Below are positions 44,144-53,540 of a stretch of 64,000 nt of DNA, piece by piece. A program made the position numbers and the translations under genes. Positions within the stretch are counted from its first letter, which is position 1, and every line of letters starts with the position of its first letter. Source of the stretch: Streptomyces sp. BHT-5-2 (GTDB taxonomy: Bacteria > Actinomycetota > Actinomycetes > Streptomycetales > Streptomycetaceae). A model generated the notes under the pieces. The model saw only the letters and a list, made by a program, of their open reading frames with translations. It made no database searches and was not told the origin of the DNA. The stretch lies in assembly GCF_019774615.1 (NCBI RefSeq), contig NZ_CP081496.1, positions 4,588,001 to 4,652,000 on the forward strand, written 5' to 3'.

Positions 44144-45094
44144 TCACCTCCGGTAGGGGTCCTCAGCGTGCAGGGCTTTCTCGACGATCTCCGCGACGTC
44201 GGCGTCGCTGAACACCGAGGGGAGCGGGAGGGCGACGTCCTCGAAGACCGCGCGCACCTCGTCGACGGTCGGCGCGTCGCCCAGGGAGCCGACGCCGCGC
44301 AGATCGAGGGGGGCGGCCTGTTCGCGGCTCTGGTGCAGCTCGGTGACGTAGTAGTCGTAGAGCGGCTGGTCGCGGGCGACCAGGAGGTTGACGCGGTTCG
44401 GGTCGTCCTGGGTGATGATCAGGCAGGTCTCGGAGAGGTCGAAGCGCAGGGTGGGGACGCCCGAGGAGAGATGGACGCTGATCTCCAGGGTGTCGAGCCG
44501 CTGGCGGAACCAGCAGGCGGCCAGGACCGTGGCGTACGCCTCCTTGCGGGTGCGGTCCACGGTCCAGGCGTCCGCCGCGTCGTCGTTGCGACGGCGGGCG
44601 AAGGTCTGGCGGAAGCGGGCGTAGGCGGCGCAGGTCTGCTCGTCCGCCGGGTTGATGATGTCTATCTTGACGCTGAGTTGGGCGCGCTGGCGGGTGGCTG
44701 CCTCGACGCAGCGGGGCAGCGTGACGGCGCGCAGGTAGGTGCCGGTGCCGCCCTTGAAGTACCAGAGGTTGGTCTGGGCGCGGGCCCGTTCCAGTGCGTC
44801 GCCGACCTGGTCGCCCGTGAGGGAGCGGACCATGGCGAGGTCCTCCAGGGCGCGGCGGGTCTCCGCGGACGCCTCCGCGATGTCGGCCTTGCGGCGCAGC
44901 CGCTCGGTCATCGTGCCGACCGCGAGCGCGCCGAGCACCAGCAGCGTCGCGCCGGAGGAAACTTTGTCGCTGATGACGTCGCCGAGGACGTCCATCAGGC
45001 CGATGGTCAGGCCGAGCCCCACGGCGACGAGCCCGTCCAGGTTTCTGATCGCCCAGGCGACGACGAACTCCACCCGCCCCACGCGCTGTGCCAC
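44144..45094 (-). CDS. Membrane-anchored protein of unknown function
   Basis: A 316-residue protein. Two transmembrane helices lie near the N-terminus (IRNLDGLVAVGLGLTIGLMDVL and SSGATLLVLGALAVGTM). A charged helix follows, then a soluble domain with a WYFKGGTGTYLRAVTLPRCVEAA segment, KIDIINPADEQTCAAYARFRQ and SVHLSSGVPTLRFDLSETCLIITQDD. The soluble domain is unfamiliar; it may be a nucleotide- or ligand-binding domain. The GTG at 45094 is preceded by GGAGGGGG. First gene of the operon with the cupin and the phosphatase. Confidence 0.65.
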   Translation of the reverse strand: MAQRVGRVEFVVAWAIRNLDGLVAVGLGLTIGLMDVLGDVISDKVSSGATLLVLGALAVGTMTERLRRKADIAEASAETRRALEDLAMVRSLTGDQVGDALERARAQTNLWYFKGGTGTYLRAVTLPRCVEAATRQRAQLSVKIDIINPADEQTCAAYARFRQTFARRRNDDAADAWTVDRTRKEAYATVLAACWFRQRLDTLEISVHLSSGVPTLRFDLSETCLIITQDDPNRVNLLVARDQPLYDYYVTELHQSREQAAPLDLRGVGSLGDAPTVDEVRAVFEDVALPLPSVFSDADVAEIVEKALHAEDPYRR

Positions 45095-45555
45095 GTCGAG
45101 TCCCCCTCCTCGCTCCCTGGCATCGTAGGAGCAACGGGCAGGCTGTGGCCAGGGCTGCCGGACGGTCGCAAGATCCTCGGCCGCCGTCTTCGCCACGGAG
45201 GGCGGTGCCGCAGGCCGCCCGGCCCCTCCGCGCACGCCAACTGACTTTCCGTCAAGGTGACTTCGACGCCAAGTCCGGGCCGGGCAGCGGGCGGGGCGGT
45301 GCGTTCGTGGTGGTGTGTGCGGGGTGGCGGTCCAGAGTGTCGTGACGGGGCCGGCCAGGGCGGCGGCCGACGGCGGCGCGGATTGGTCCAGTCCAAACTT
45401 GGTCCAGTCCATTGACTTGTTCCCGCCCCCGGGGCTATCCCATATCCCACACCGCCGCGCGCGAACGGGCCGCGCACACCAGGGAGTCGGCGGTCGACCT
45501 CCGCACGCTCGGGACAGACGGAACAGACGGAACAGACGGAACAGACGGGACAGAC
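45095..45555. promoter_or_regulatory. Chitinase promoter region with DasR-like repeats
   Basis: This 460-base intergenic segment holds two copies of TTGGTCCAGTCCA (45383-45395 and 45399-45411). Each shares 10 of 12 bases with the DasR site core TGGTCTAGACCA and resembles the direct repeats known in Streptomyces chitinase promoters. A -35-like TTGACT (45412-45417) follows directly, with TATCCC at 45436. No gene is apparent. Confidence 0.6.
45511..45555 (+). repeat. Five 9-bp tandem repeats before the chitinase start
   Basis: Five consecutive 9-base units (consensus GGAACAGAC; first and last are GGGACAGAC) run right up to the ATG at 45556. The unit contains GGGA or GGAA and could act as a ribosome site, so copy number might change translation. 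Confidence 0.85.
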
Positions 45556-47079
45556 ATGAGACGCAGGCGCTCCCTCCGTGCAGTACTCACCGCGACCGTC
45601 ACCGCAGTGGCCACGGCCGGTCTGACCGCGTTGGGCGGGGGTGCCGCCCATGCGGCGACCCCGCTCCCGGCCCATGTGTTCGCCCCCTACTTCGAGTCCT
45701 GGACGGGCGGGAGCCCCGCCGCGCTGTCCGCCCAGTCAGGCGTCGACCACCTGACGATGGCGTTCGTCCAGACCGCGGCCAAGGGCTCCTGCACCGCCCT
45801 GTGGAACGGCAGCACCGACACCCCCATCTCCCCCGCCTCGTTCGGCGACGACATCAAGACCATCCAGGCGAAGGGGGGTGATGTCATCCCCTCGTTCGGC
45901 GGCTACACCGCGGACACCACCGGCACCGAGATCGCCGACAGCTGTACCGACGTCGGCCAGATCGCCGCCGCGTACGAGAAGGTGATCACGACCTACGACG
46001 TCCCACGCCTCGACATGGACATCGAGGCCGACTCGCTGGACGACTCCGCGGCCGTCGACCGGCGGAACAAGGCCATCAAGCTCGTCCAGGACTGGGCGGC
46101 GGCCAACGGCCGCACGGTGGAGATCTCGTACACCCTGCCGACCACCACCCACGGCCTGACCGACAGCGGCGTGGCCCTGCTGCAGAACGCGGTGAGCAAC
46201 GGCGCCCGGGTGGACGTCGCCAACATCATGACGTTCGACTACTACGACAACGCCACGCACGACATGGCCCAGGACACCCGGACCGCCGCCCAGGGGCTGT
46301 ACGACCAACTCAAGCCGCTCTACCCGGGCAAGTCCACGGCGCAGCTGTGGGGCATGATCGGCATCGTCGAGATGCCCGGCGTCGACGACTTCGGCCCGGC
46401 CGAGACCTTCACCCTGGCCAACGCCCACCAGGTCTACGACTGGGCGGTGTCCCAAGGGATCGACACGCTGTCGTTCTGGGCGCTCCAGCGGGACAACGGC
46501 AGCTGCCCCGGCGCCCCGTCCGGCGACAGCTGCTCCAGCATCCCGCAGAACACCTGGGACTTCAGTCATGTCTTCGCGCCGTTCACCGGCGGCGGGACGG
46601 CACCGGCCAACGACTTCTCGGTGACGGCCAGTCCGGCCGCCGCCTCGGTGACGGCGGGCGGCCGGGCCAGCGCCACGGTGCGGACGGCGGTCACGGCGGG
46701 CTCGGCGCAGCAGGTGGACCTCACCGTCGGCGGGGCGCCCGCCGGGGTGACCGCGGCGCTCAGCCCCACGTCCGTGACGGCCGGCGGCTCGTCCACGCTC
46801 ACCGTGTCCACGACCTCGGCGGTGGCCAACGGCACCTACCACCTCGACGTGACCGGCAGCGGCCCCTCCGGCACGCACACCGCGTCGTACGCGCTGACCG
46901 TCACCGGCGGCAGCGGCAACCAGTGCACGGCCAGTCCGTGGAACAGCGGCGCCGTGTACACCGGTGGCCAGCAGGTCTCCTACAAGGGACACACCTGGAA
47001 GGCCAAGTGGTGGACGACCGGGGAGGAGCCCGGAACCACCGGCGAGTGGGGTGTCTGGCAGGATCTCGGTGCCTGCTGA
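45556..47079 (+). CDS. Secreted GH18 chitinase with C-terminal chitin-binding domain
   Basis: A 507-residue secreted enzyme that hydrolyses chitin. The N-terminus is a Sec/Tat-like signal (RRRRSLRAVLT ... AHA). The GH18 barrel has the catalytic DxDxE in RLDMDIEAD. The next domain is an Ig-like module (about residues 355-455), and the C-terminus is a family 5/12 carbohydrate-binding module (WNSGAVYTGGQQVSYKGHTWKAKWWTTGEEPG), which binds chitin. It lies next to a GH3 N-acetylhexosaminidase, so chitin is degraded outside and further processed. Expression probably depends on the upstream DasR-like repeats. Confidence 0.93.
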   Translation: MRRRRSLRAVLTATVTAVATAGLTALGGGAAHAATPLPAHVFAPYFESWTGGSPAALSAQSGVDHLTMAFVQTAAKGSCTALWNGSTDTPISPASFGDDIKTIQAKGGDVIPSFGGYTADTTGTEIADSCTDVGQIAAAYEKVITTYDVPRLDMDIEADSLDDSAAVDRRNKAIKLVQDWAAANGRTVEISYTLPTTTHGLTDSGVALLQNAVSNGARVDVANIMTFDYYDNATHDMAQDTRTAAQGLYDQLKPLYPGKSTAQLWGMIGIVEMPGVDDFGPAETFTLANAHQVYDWAVSQGIDTLSFWALQRDNGSCPGAPSGDSCSSIPQNTWDFSHVFAPFTGGGTAPANDFSVTASPAAASVTAGGRASATVRTAVTAGSAQQVDLTVGGAPAGVTAALSPTSVTAGGSSTLTVSTTSAVANGTYHLDVTGSGPSGTHTASYALTVTGGSGNQCTASPWNSGAVYTGGQQVSYKGHTWKAKWWTTGEEPGTTGEWGVWQDLGAC

Positions 47080-47191
47080 CCGGCACCCGGCCGGTAGGCG
47101 AACAGAGCCCGCACGGAAGGGTGTTGGGCCCGCGACCAGGGTCTGGCGGGCCGTCCCTTGACATCCCGGATCGGGCCACGCCAATATCCGC

Positions 47192-47203
47192 TGGTCCGTA
47201 CCA
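47192..47203. promoter_or_regulatory. Candidate DasR-type site before GH3 gene
   Basis: TGGT-N4-ACCA at 47192-47203 matches the dyad arms of the DasR responsive element; nine of twelve core positions agree. It lies 45 bases upstream of the GH3 start. Confidence 0.4.
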
Positions 47204-47247
47204 ATGCCGTCGATCGATGCCGCGCCACGACCCGGAAGGCCCCGTCG

Positions 47248-48786
47248 ATGTCCTCCAGTACGCACCGCAAGGAGTTGCGCCGCCTCGCGCTCTCCGTACT
47301 CCAGCCGGGGTTCGTGGGCACCCGGGCGCCGGACTGGGTGCTGCGCGCCATCGGTGACGGCCTGTCCTCCGTGGTGCTCTTCGCCCGCAACATCGCCTCG
47401 CCCGAGCAGCTCACCCGCCTGACCGGCCAACTCCGCGCCGAGAACCCGGAGTTGATCGTCGCGGTCGACGAGGAGGCCGGGGACGTCACCCGCCTGGAGT
47501 CCGCGACCGGCGCCACCCGGCCCGGCAACTTCGCCCTGGGCGCCGTGGACGACCCCGAACTGACCGCGGCGGTCGCCCGCGACCTGGGCCGCCAACTGCG
47601 CGCCGCCGGTGTGAGCCTGGACTACGCGCCGAGCGTCGACGTCAACTCCAACCCCGACAACCCCGTCATCGGCGTCCGCTCCTTCGGCGCCGACACCGCG
47701 CTCGTCTCCCGGCACGCCGCCGCCTGGATCCGCGGCCTCCAGTCGGCCGGCGTCGCCGCCTGCGCCAAGCACTTCCCCGGCCACGGGGACGTCGCCGTCG
47801 ACTCCCACCACGGCCTGCCGAGCTACGGCGCGAGCCGGGACGAGATCGCCGCGCGGGCCCTGCCGCCGTTCCGGGCCGCCGTGGAGGCCGGCGTCGGCGC
47901 GGTCATGAGCGGCCACCTCCTGGTGCCCGCCCACGATCCGGACCTGCCGGCCACCCTCAGCCCCCGCCTCCTCGACGACCTGCTCCGCAAGGAGCTCGGC
48001 TTCGACGGCCTGATCGTCACCGACGCCATCGAGATGCGCGCGGTCGCCGGCCGCCACGGCATCGGCGGCGCCGCGGCCCGGGCCGTCGCCGCCGGCGCCG
48101 ACGCGGTCTGTGTCGGCGGGGAGCACGCCGAGGAGTCCACCGTCGCCGTCCTCGCCGACGCGCTCACCGGCGCCGCCGCCCGCGGGGCACTCGCCGAGCA
48201 GCGCCTCGCGGAGGCCGCCGAACGGGTCCGGGCGTTCGCCGCCTGGTCGCACCGACTGGGCCACGGCGTGCCGGTCGATCCGGTCAACGGCGACATCGGT
48301 TTCGTCGCCGCCCGCGCCGCGCTGCGCGTACGCGGCCCGGCCGGCGCCGTCCTCCCGCTGGCCGCCGCCCCGCACGTGGTGGAGCTGGTGCCCGCGACCA
48401 ACCCCGCGATCGGCGACGAGACGCCCTGGGGCGTCGGCGCCCCGCTGCGCGAGCGGCTGCCCGGCACCACCTTCGTCCGCCTGCCGCACCGGCAGCTCGC
48501 CGACCGGCCCGCGGTGCTGAAGGAGTACGCCCTGGCCCCCGCCACCGGGCGCCCGCTGGTCGTCGTCGTCCGGGACGCCGCCCGCCATGCGTGGATGGGC
48601 CGCGCCCTCGCCGGCCTCACCGCGGCCCGGCCGGACGCGGTGGTGGTCGAGATGGGGCTGCCGGGCGACGCGCTCCCCGGATCGGTCCGGATCTTCACCC
48701 ACGGCGCCACCGCGGCCTCCGGTGTCGCCGCCGCGGAGCTGCTGGCCGGCACCGGGCCGGGCCGCACCACACCCGGCGGCGCGTAG
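47248..48786 (+). CDS. GH3 beta-N-acetylhexosaminidase (NagZ-like)
   Basis: A 512-residue cytoplasmic glycosidase of family GH3, which releases N-acetylglucosamine from chitooligosaccharides or muropeptide fragments. The NagZ signature KHFPGHGDVAVDSHHGLP is present, and the nucleophile Asp lies in VTDAIEM. A C-terminal domain follows the barrel. The ATG at 47248 follows GGAAGG. No signal peptide is seen. Together with the chitinase this makes a chitin-degrading pair, probably co-regulated by GlcNAc-responsive DasR. Confidence 0.92.
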   Translation: MSSSTHRKELRRLALSVLQPGFVGTRAPDWVLRAIGDGLSSVVLFARNIASPEQLTRLTGQLRAENPELIVAVDEEAGDVTRLESATGATRPGNFALGAVDDPELTAAVARDLGRQLRAAGVSLDYAPSVDVNSNPDNPVIGVRSFGADTALVSRHAAAWIRGLQSAGVAACAKHFPGHGDVAVDSHHGLPSYGASRDEIAARALPPFRAAVEAGVGAVMSGHLLVPAHDPDLPATLSPRLLDDLLRKELGFDGLIVTDAIEMRAVAGRHGIGGAAARAVAAGADAVCVGGEHAEESTVAVLADALTGAAARGALAEQRLAEAAERVRAFAAWSHRLGHGVPVDPVNGDIGFVAARAALRVRGPAGAVLPLAAAPHVVELVPATNPAIGDETPWGVGAPLRERLPGTTFVRLPHRQLADRPAVLKEYALAPATGRPLVVVVRDAARHAWMGRALAGLTAARPDAVVVEMGLPGDALPGSVRIFTHGATAASGVAAAELLAGTGPGRTTPGGA

Positions 48787-48941
48787 CCGGGCACCCGCTC
48801 GCAGCAACGGCGCGGCGGCCGCCCGCCGACGCGCCCCGTCCCGACCGTGCGGGGCGGGCGGGCCGCAGCCGACACCGGCGCCGGACGGACACGACCGACG
48901 GCAGGGCAGCGCTCCCGGCCGGGGAGTGTTAGAAATAGCGC

Positions 48942-51644
48942 ATGGCCGCAGGGTCCGGCCGATATCGGCGCGCAACGGTAAGGGCACTGACCGAACGACG
49001 CCCGCAGAGTCTCGCGGGGCAGGTCTTCCTGCTGCAACTCACGGTCGGGCTGCTGCTCGTCCTGGGCACGCTGGCGGCGCTCCTGCTGACCTCGCGCAAC
49101 GACGCCGAGCAGGAGGCCCGCAGCCGGTCGATCGCCGTCGCGCAGACCTTCGCCTACTCCCCCGGCGTCCGGGCCGCACTGCGGGCCCCGGACCCGTCGA
49201 AGATCCTGCAGCCGCTCACCGAAGAGGCCCGCAAGCACGCGGGCGTCGACTTCATCGTGGTGATGAACACCCACGGCATCCGGTACACGCACCCCAAGCC
49301 GGAGGAGATCGGCAAGCGCTTCGTCGGCACCATCGGCCCCTCGCTGGCCGGCCGGGTCTACGTCGAGAGCGTGCACGGCCCGCTCGGCCACGAGGTGCAG
49401 GCCATCGTCCCGATCAACGACCACGGCTCGGTGGTGGGCCTGGTGTCCGCGGGGATGAAGGTGGCGAGCGTGAGCCGCGCCATCGCCGGGCACCTCCCGG
49501 TGATCTTCGCCATCAGCGGCGTGGCACTGGCCCTGGCCACGGCCGCCACCACGGTGATCACCACCCGGCTGCGGCGGCAGACCCGCGGGCTGGGGTCCGC
49601 CGAGATGAGCCGCATGTACGAGCACCACGAGGCGGTGCTGCACGCGGTGCGGGAAGGCGTGGTCATCGTCAGCGGCGACGGCCGGCTGCTGCTGGCCAAC
49701 GACGAGGCCAGGCGACTGCTCGCGCTGCCCGAGAACGCCGAGGGACAGGAGGTCGCCCGGCTGCCGGGCCTCGCCCCGGAACTCGCCGGCCTGCTGTCCT
49801 CGGGCCGGCCCGCGACCGACGAGATCCACCAGGCGGGCGGCCGGCTGCTGGCGGTCAACCAGCGGCGCACCGACCGGCACGCCGTCGGCATGGGAACAGT
49901 CGCCACCATCCGCGACTCCACGGAGCTGCGGCTGCTCTCCGGCCGCGCCGAGGTCGCGCACGAGCGCCTGCGGCTGCTCTACGAGGCCGGGGTGAGCGTC
50001 GGCACCACCCTCGACGTCGCCCGCACGGCGGAGGAGCTGGCCGAGGTCGCGGTCCCGCGGCTCGCCGACTTCGTCACCGTCGACCTGGCGGCCCCCGTAC
50101 TGCGCGGCGACGAGCCGGCCGGCAGCGGTGCCCAGCAGATGCGGCGCACCGCCGTGCACGGCATCCTCGACGAGCTGCCCTTCCACCCGCCCGGCACGCT
50201 GATCACGTTCGTGGACGGCACGCCCCAGGCACGCGGCATGGACACCGGCCGCTCCCAGGTGGTCTCCGACCTCTCCGCCACCCACTCGTGGCAGCTACAG
50301 GACCCGGACCGGGCCCGCCGCGTCCTGGCGTGCGGCATCCACTCGCTGATCACCACGCCGCTCAACGCCCGCGGCAACGTCCTGGGCGTCGCCAACTTCT
50401 GGCGGTCGCAGAAGCCCGAGCCCTTCGACGACGAGGACCAGTCACTGGCCGAGGAGCTGGTGGCCCGCGCCGCGCTGAGCATCGACAACGCCCGGCGGTA
50501 CACCCGGGAGCACGCGCTGGCCGTGACCCTGCAGCGCAGTCTGCTGCCGCGCACGCTGCCCGAGCAGAGCGCCATGGAGGTCGCCCACCGCTATCTGCCC
50601 GCCCAGTCGGGGGTGAGCGGTGACTGGTTCGACGTCATCCCGCTGTCCGGCAGCCGGGTCGCGCTGGTCGTCGGCGACGTCGTGGGCCACGGCCTGCACG
50701 CCGCGGCCACGATGGGGCGGCTGCGCACGGCGGTGCACACCTTCTCCACCCTCGACCTGACGCCGGACGAGCTGCTGGGCCATCTCAACGACCTCGTCGA
50801 CCAGATCGACCAGGAGGAGGCGGACAGCACCGACGACACCGGCGTCACCGGCGCCACCTGTCTGTACGCGATCTACGACCCGGTCTCGCGGCGCTGCGAC
50901 ATGGCCCGGGCCGGGCATCCGCCGCCGGCGCTGGTCCACCCCGACGGCACCGTGGAGTTCCCCGAGCTGCCGGTCTGCCCGCCCCTGGGGCTGGGCGGCG
51001 TGCCCTTCGAGACCACGGAGCTGCACCTGCCCGAGGGCACCCAGATCGTCCTGTACACCGACGGGCTGGTGGAGGAGCGCACCCGGGACTTCGACGTGGG
51101 CATGGAACTGCTGCGCGGCGCACTGTCCCGTCCGGGCCGCTCCCCGGAGGAGAACTGCCGGGCGGTCCTGGACCGGCTGCTGCCGGACCGTCCGCGGGAC
51201 GACGTGGCGCTGCTGATCGCCCGCACCCGGGTGCTCGGTCCGGACCGGGTCGCGGCCTGGGACGTGCCGTTCGACCCGGCCGCGGTCGCGCGGATGCGCT
51301 CCAGCATCTCCGACAAGCTCACCGAGTGGGGCCTGGACGAACTCGCCTTCGCGACGGAGGTGGTGGTCAGCGAACTGGTCACCAACGCGATCCGCTACGG
51401 CTCCCCACCGGTGAAGGCCCGGCTGCTGCGGGACCGCAGCCTGGTGTGCGAGGTGGCCGACGGCAGCAACACCTCGCCGCATCTGCGGTACGCCGCGACG
51501 ACGGACGAGGGCGGCCGCGGCCTGTTCCTGGTCGCCCAGCTCACCGAGCGCTGGGGCACCCGCTACACCCCCCAGGGCAAGGTCATCTGGGCCGAACAGC
51601 AGCTGCCCCCGGGCACCAACGGCACTCCCCCGCAGGAGAGTTGA
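48942..51644 (+). CDS. Sensor phosphatase: Cache-PAS-GAF-SpoIIE-HATPase
   Basis: A 900-residue signalling protein. Two transmembrane helices (about residues 26-48 and 183-205) flank an extracellular Cache-like sensor, followed by PAS (about 225-330), GAF (about 345-520), a PP2C/SpoIIE phosphatase (GDWFDVIPLSGSRVALVVGDVVGHG), and a C-terminal anti-sigma-type HATPase (ELVTNAIRYGSPP ... GGRGLFLVAQL). It can both phosphorylate and dephosphorylate partner-switching regulators and so release a sigma factor. No cognate STAS antagonist is nearby. The ATG at 48942 has only a weak distal ribosome site. Confidence 0.9.
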   Translation: MAAGSGRYRRATVRALTERRPQSLAGQVFLLQLTVGLLLVLGTLAALLLTSRNDAEQEARSRSIAVAQTFAYSPGVRAALRAPDPSKILQPLTEEARKHAGVDFIVVMNTHGIRYTHPKPEEIGKRFVGTIGPSLAGRVYVESVHGPLGHEVQAIVPINDHGSVVGLVSAGMKVASVSRAIAGHLPVIFAISGVALALATAATTVITTRLRRQTRGLGSAEMSRMYEHHEAVLHAVREGVVIVSGDGRLLLANDEARRLLALPENAEGQEVARLPGLAPELAGLLSSGRPATDEIHQAGGRLLAVNQRRTDRHAVGMGTVATIRDSTELRLLSGRAEVAHERLRLLYEAGVSVGTTLDVARTAEELAEVAVPRLADFVTVDLAAPVLRGDEPAGSGAQQMRRTAVHGILDELPFHPPGTLITFVDGTPQARGMDTGRSQVVSDLSATHSWQLQDPDRARRVLACGIHSLITTPLNARGNVLGVANFWRSQKPEPFDDEDQSLAEELVARAALSIDNARRYTREHALAVTLQRSLLPRTLPEQSAMEVAHRYLPAQSGVSGDWFDVIPLSGSRVALVVGDVVGHGLHAAATMGRLRTAVHTFSTLDLTPDELLGHLNDLVDQIDQEEADSTDDTGVTGATCLYAIYDPVSRRCDMARAGHPPPALVHPDGTVEFPELPVCPPLGLGGVPFETTELHLPEGTQIVLYTDGLVEERTRDFDVGMELLRGALSRPGRSPEENCRAVLDRLLPDRPRDDVALLIARTRVLGPDRVAAWDVPFDPAAVARMRSSISDKLTEWGLDELAFATEVVVSELVTNAIRYGSPPVKARLLRDRSLVCEVADGSNTSPHLRYAATTDEGGRGLFLVAQLTERWGTRYTPQGKVIWAEQQLPPGTNGTPPQES

Positions 51645-51866
51645 ACCACTCCTCCACCGACACCCGGAGCGGCGCACGCCGCGACTCACCCGGATGCCCG
51701 GCCGGCCCGGGCGCCCGGTGGCCGGCGGCTCACTCCGACGCCGTGACCGGCGTGCGCCCGCCCGGAGGGCTCACCAAGCTGGAGCGGGGCCGGGCCCCGA
51801 TCCGGTCGCGTGCCCGCGCGCACCGCCGCCGTGCCCCCGATCCCGTCGCGGAGGAGCGGAGAGTTC

Positions 51867-52103
51867 ATGAGGCTTGTCGTCGATCTCAACCGGTGCCAGG
51901 GGTACGCCCAGTGCGCCTTCCTGGCGCCGGACGTGTTCACCATGCACGGCGAAGAGGCGCTGATGTACGACCCGCAGGCCGACGACACGCAGCGGGAGAA
52001 CGTCCGCAGGGCGGCCGACGCCTGTCCCGTGAAGGCCATCACCCTCGACTACGAGGACCGGCCGGCGGCCGCGGGGAAGGCGGGTGGGTCCGGTGTCGGT
52101 TGA
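51867..52103 (+). CDS. Ferredoxin of the P450 electron chain
   Basis: A 78-residue single-cluster ferredoxin. Cys ligands are in NRCQGYAQC and ADACPVKAI. The CX5C spacing, without the extra Cys, indicates a [3Fe-4S] cluster of the type that supplies Streptomyces P450s. The ATG follows GAGGAG. Its end overlaps the reductase start, so electrons probably pass from the reductase through this ferredoxin to the downstream P450. Confidence 0.9.
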   Translation: MRLVVDLNRCQGYAQCAFLAPDVFTMHGEEALMYDPQADDTQRENVRRAADACPVKAITLDYEDRPAAAGKAGGSGVG

Positions 52104-53487
52104 CGGACATCTGGAGGCGCTGCGGCGCGAGGGCCGGATCGTCATCGTGGGTGCCTCGCTGGCGGGGCTGCGGGCCGCCGAGACGCTGCGCGCGGAGGGC
52201 TTCACGGGGACGCTCACCCTGGTCGGCGACGAGCCCCACGAGCCGTACGACCGGCCCCCGCTGTCCAAGCAGGTCCTGCTGGGCAAGGTGCCGGCGGACC
52301 ACACCAGGCTGCCCAGGCGCCGTCCGATCGACGCGCAGTGGCGGCTCGGGTCCGCGGCCACCGGGCTGGACCTGGCGGCCAGGCGGGTGCGGCTGGCCGA
52401 CGGCGACACGCTCGACTACGACCGGCTGCTGATCGCGACCGGTGTCCGGGCCCGTCCCTGGCCGCATGAGCTGGAGGCCGAACTGGACGGGGTGTTCGTG
52501 CTGCGCACCCAGGATGACGCCGCACGGCTGCACCACCGGCTGGCGGCCGGTCCGCGCCGGGTCCTGGTGATCGGGGCCGGGTTCACCGGCTCGGAGATCG
52601 CGTCCGCCTGCCGTGAGCGGGAGGTCCCGGTCACCGTGGCGGAGCGCGCGGCGGCTCCGCTGGTGGGCGCGCTCGGCGGCGTGGTCGGCGAGGTGGCCGC
52701 GGAACTGCAGCGCGCGCACGGCGTCGACCTGCGGTGCGGGGTGCTGGTCACCGGGCTGGAAGGGGACTCCGCGGGGCGGGTGCGCAAGGCGCACTTCTCG
52801 GACGGCAGCGCGGTGGAGGCGGACATCGTGGTCGTCGCGCTGGGTGCCACCCGCAACACCGAATGGCTCGCGGACTCCGGGCTGGGCGCCGGCCCGCGCG
52901 GCATCGCGTGCGACGCCGGGTGCCGCGCCTTCGACGTACGGGGCATCGTCACCGACGACGTCTTCGTCGCCGGCGACGTGGCCCGCTCGCCGCACCCGCT
53001 GTTCGGCTACCAGTTCCTGTCGTTGGAACACTGGGGCAACGCGGTCGCGCAGGCCGAGGTCGCGGCGCACAACATGGTCAGTGCCAGTGCCGAGCGGCGG
53101 CCGCACCTGTGGATGCCGTCCTTCTGGTCGGCGCAGTTCGGGGTGAACATCAAGTCCGTCGGTGTGCCACCGATGGCCGATCAGATCCTCGTCAGCCAGG
53201 GGTCGCTCGCCGAGCACCGCTTCACCGCGGCGTACGGCTACCAGGGGCGGGTGATCGCCGCGGTCACCTTCGACCAGGCGAAGTGGCTGGACTTCTACGA
53301 GCGGCAGATCGAGCAGGCCGCGCCGTTCCCACCGGAGTTCACCACCGTCGACCGGCGCCCCGAGGGGCACCAGCCGGTGTCGGCGGGCTTCCCGGATCCC
53401 TCGCAGCCCACCCACGGGCCCACCGTCACCCTCAGCGGGTACTCGCCGACCGACCGGCGCGTCTCGTTCACCCCGCGACGCGCCTGA
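52084..53487 (+). CDS. FAD ferredoxin reductase
   Basis: A 467-residue pyridine-nucleotide:ferredoxin reductase. The FAD-binding GxGxxG region is IVIVGASLAGLRAAETLRAEG, and the NAD(P)H motif VLVIGAGFTGSEIASACRE follows. The conserved EPHEPYDRPPLSKQVL and GD-containing VFVAGDVAR also occur. It passes electrons from NAD(P)H to the ferredoxin. A GTG start at 52084 overlaps the ferredoxin gene; GTG 52093 is an alternative. Its C-terminus is longer than usual, with a proline-rich tail. Confidence 0.92.
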   Translation: MGPVSVDGHLEALRREGRIVIVGASLAGLRAAETLRAEGFTGTLTLVGDEPHEPYDRPPLSKQVLLGKVPADHTRLPRRRPIDAQWRLGSAATGLDLAARRVRLADGDTLDYDRLLIATGVRARPWPHELEAELDGVFVLRTQDDAARLHHRLAAGPRRVLVIGAGFTGSEIASACREREVPVTVAERAAAPLVGALGGVVGEVAAELQRAHGVDLRCGVLVTGLEGDSAGRVRKAHFSDGSAVEADIVVVALGATRNTEWLADSGLGAGPRGIACDAGCRAFDVRGIVTDDVFVAGDVARSPHPLFGYQFLSLEHWGNAVAQAEVAAHNMVSASAERRPHLWMPSFWSAQFGVNIKSVGVPPMADQILVSQGSLAEHRFTAAYGYQGRVIAAVTFDQAKWLDFYERQIEQAAPFPPEFTTVDRRPEGHQPVSAGFPDPSQPTHGPTVTLSGYSPTDRRVSFTPRRA

Positions 53488-53540
53488 CGCGGGTAGGCAG
53501 GCAGGTCGTCGCCGGTCGCAGCCCCTTGGAAGGAAAACCC

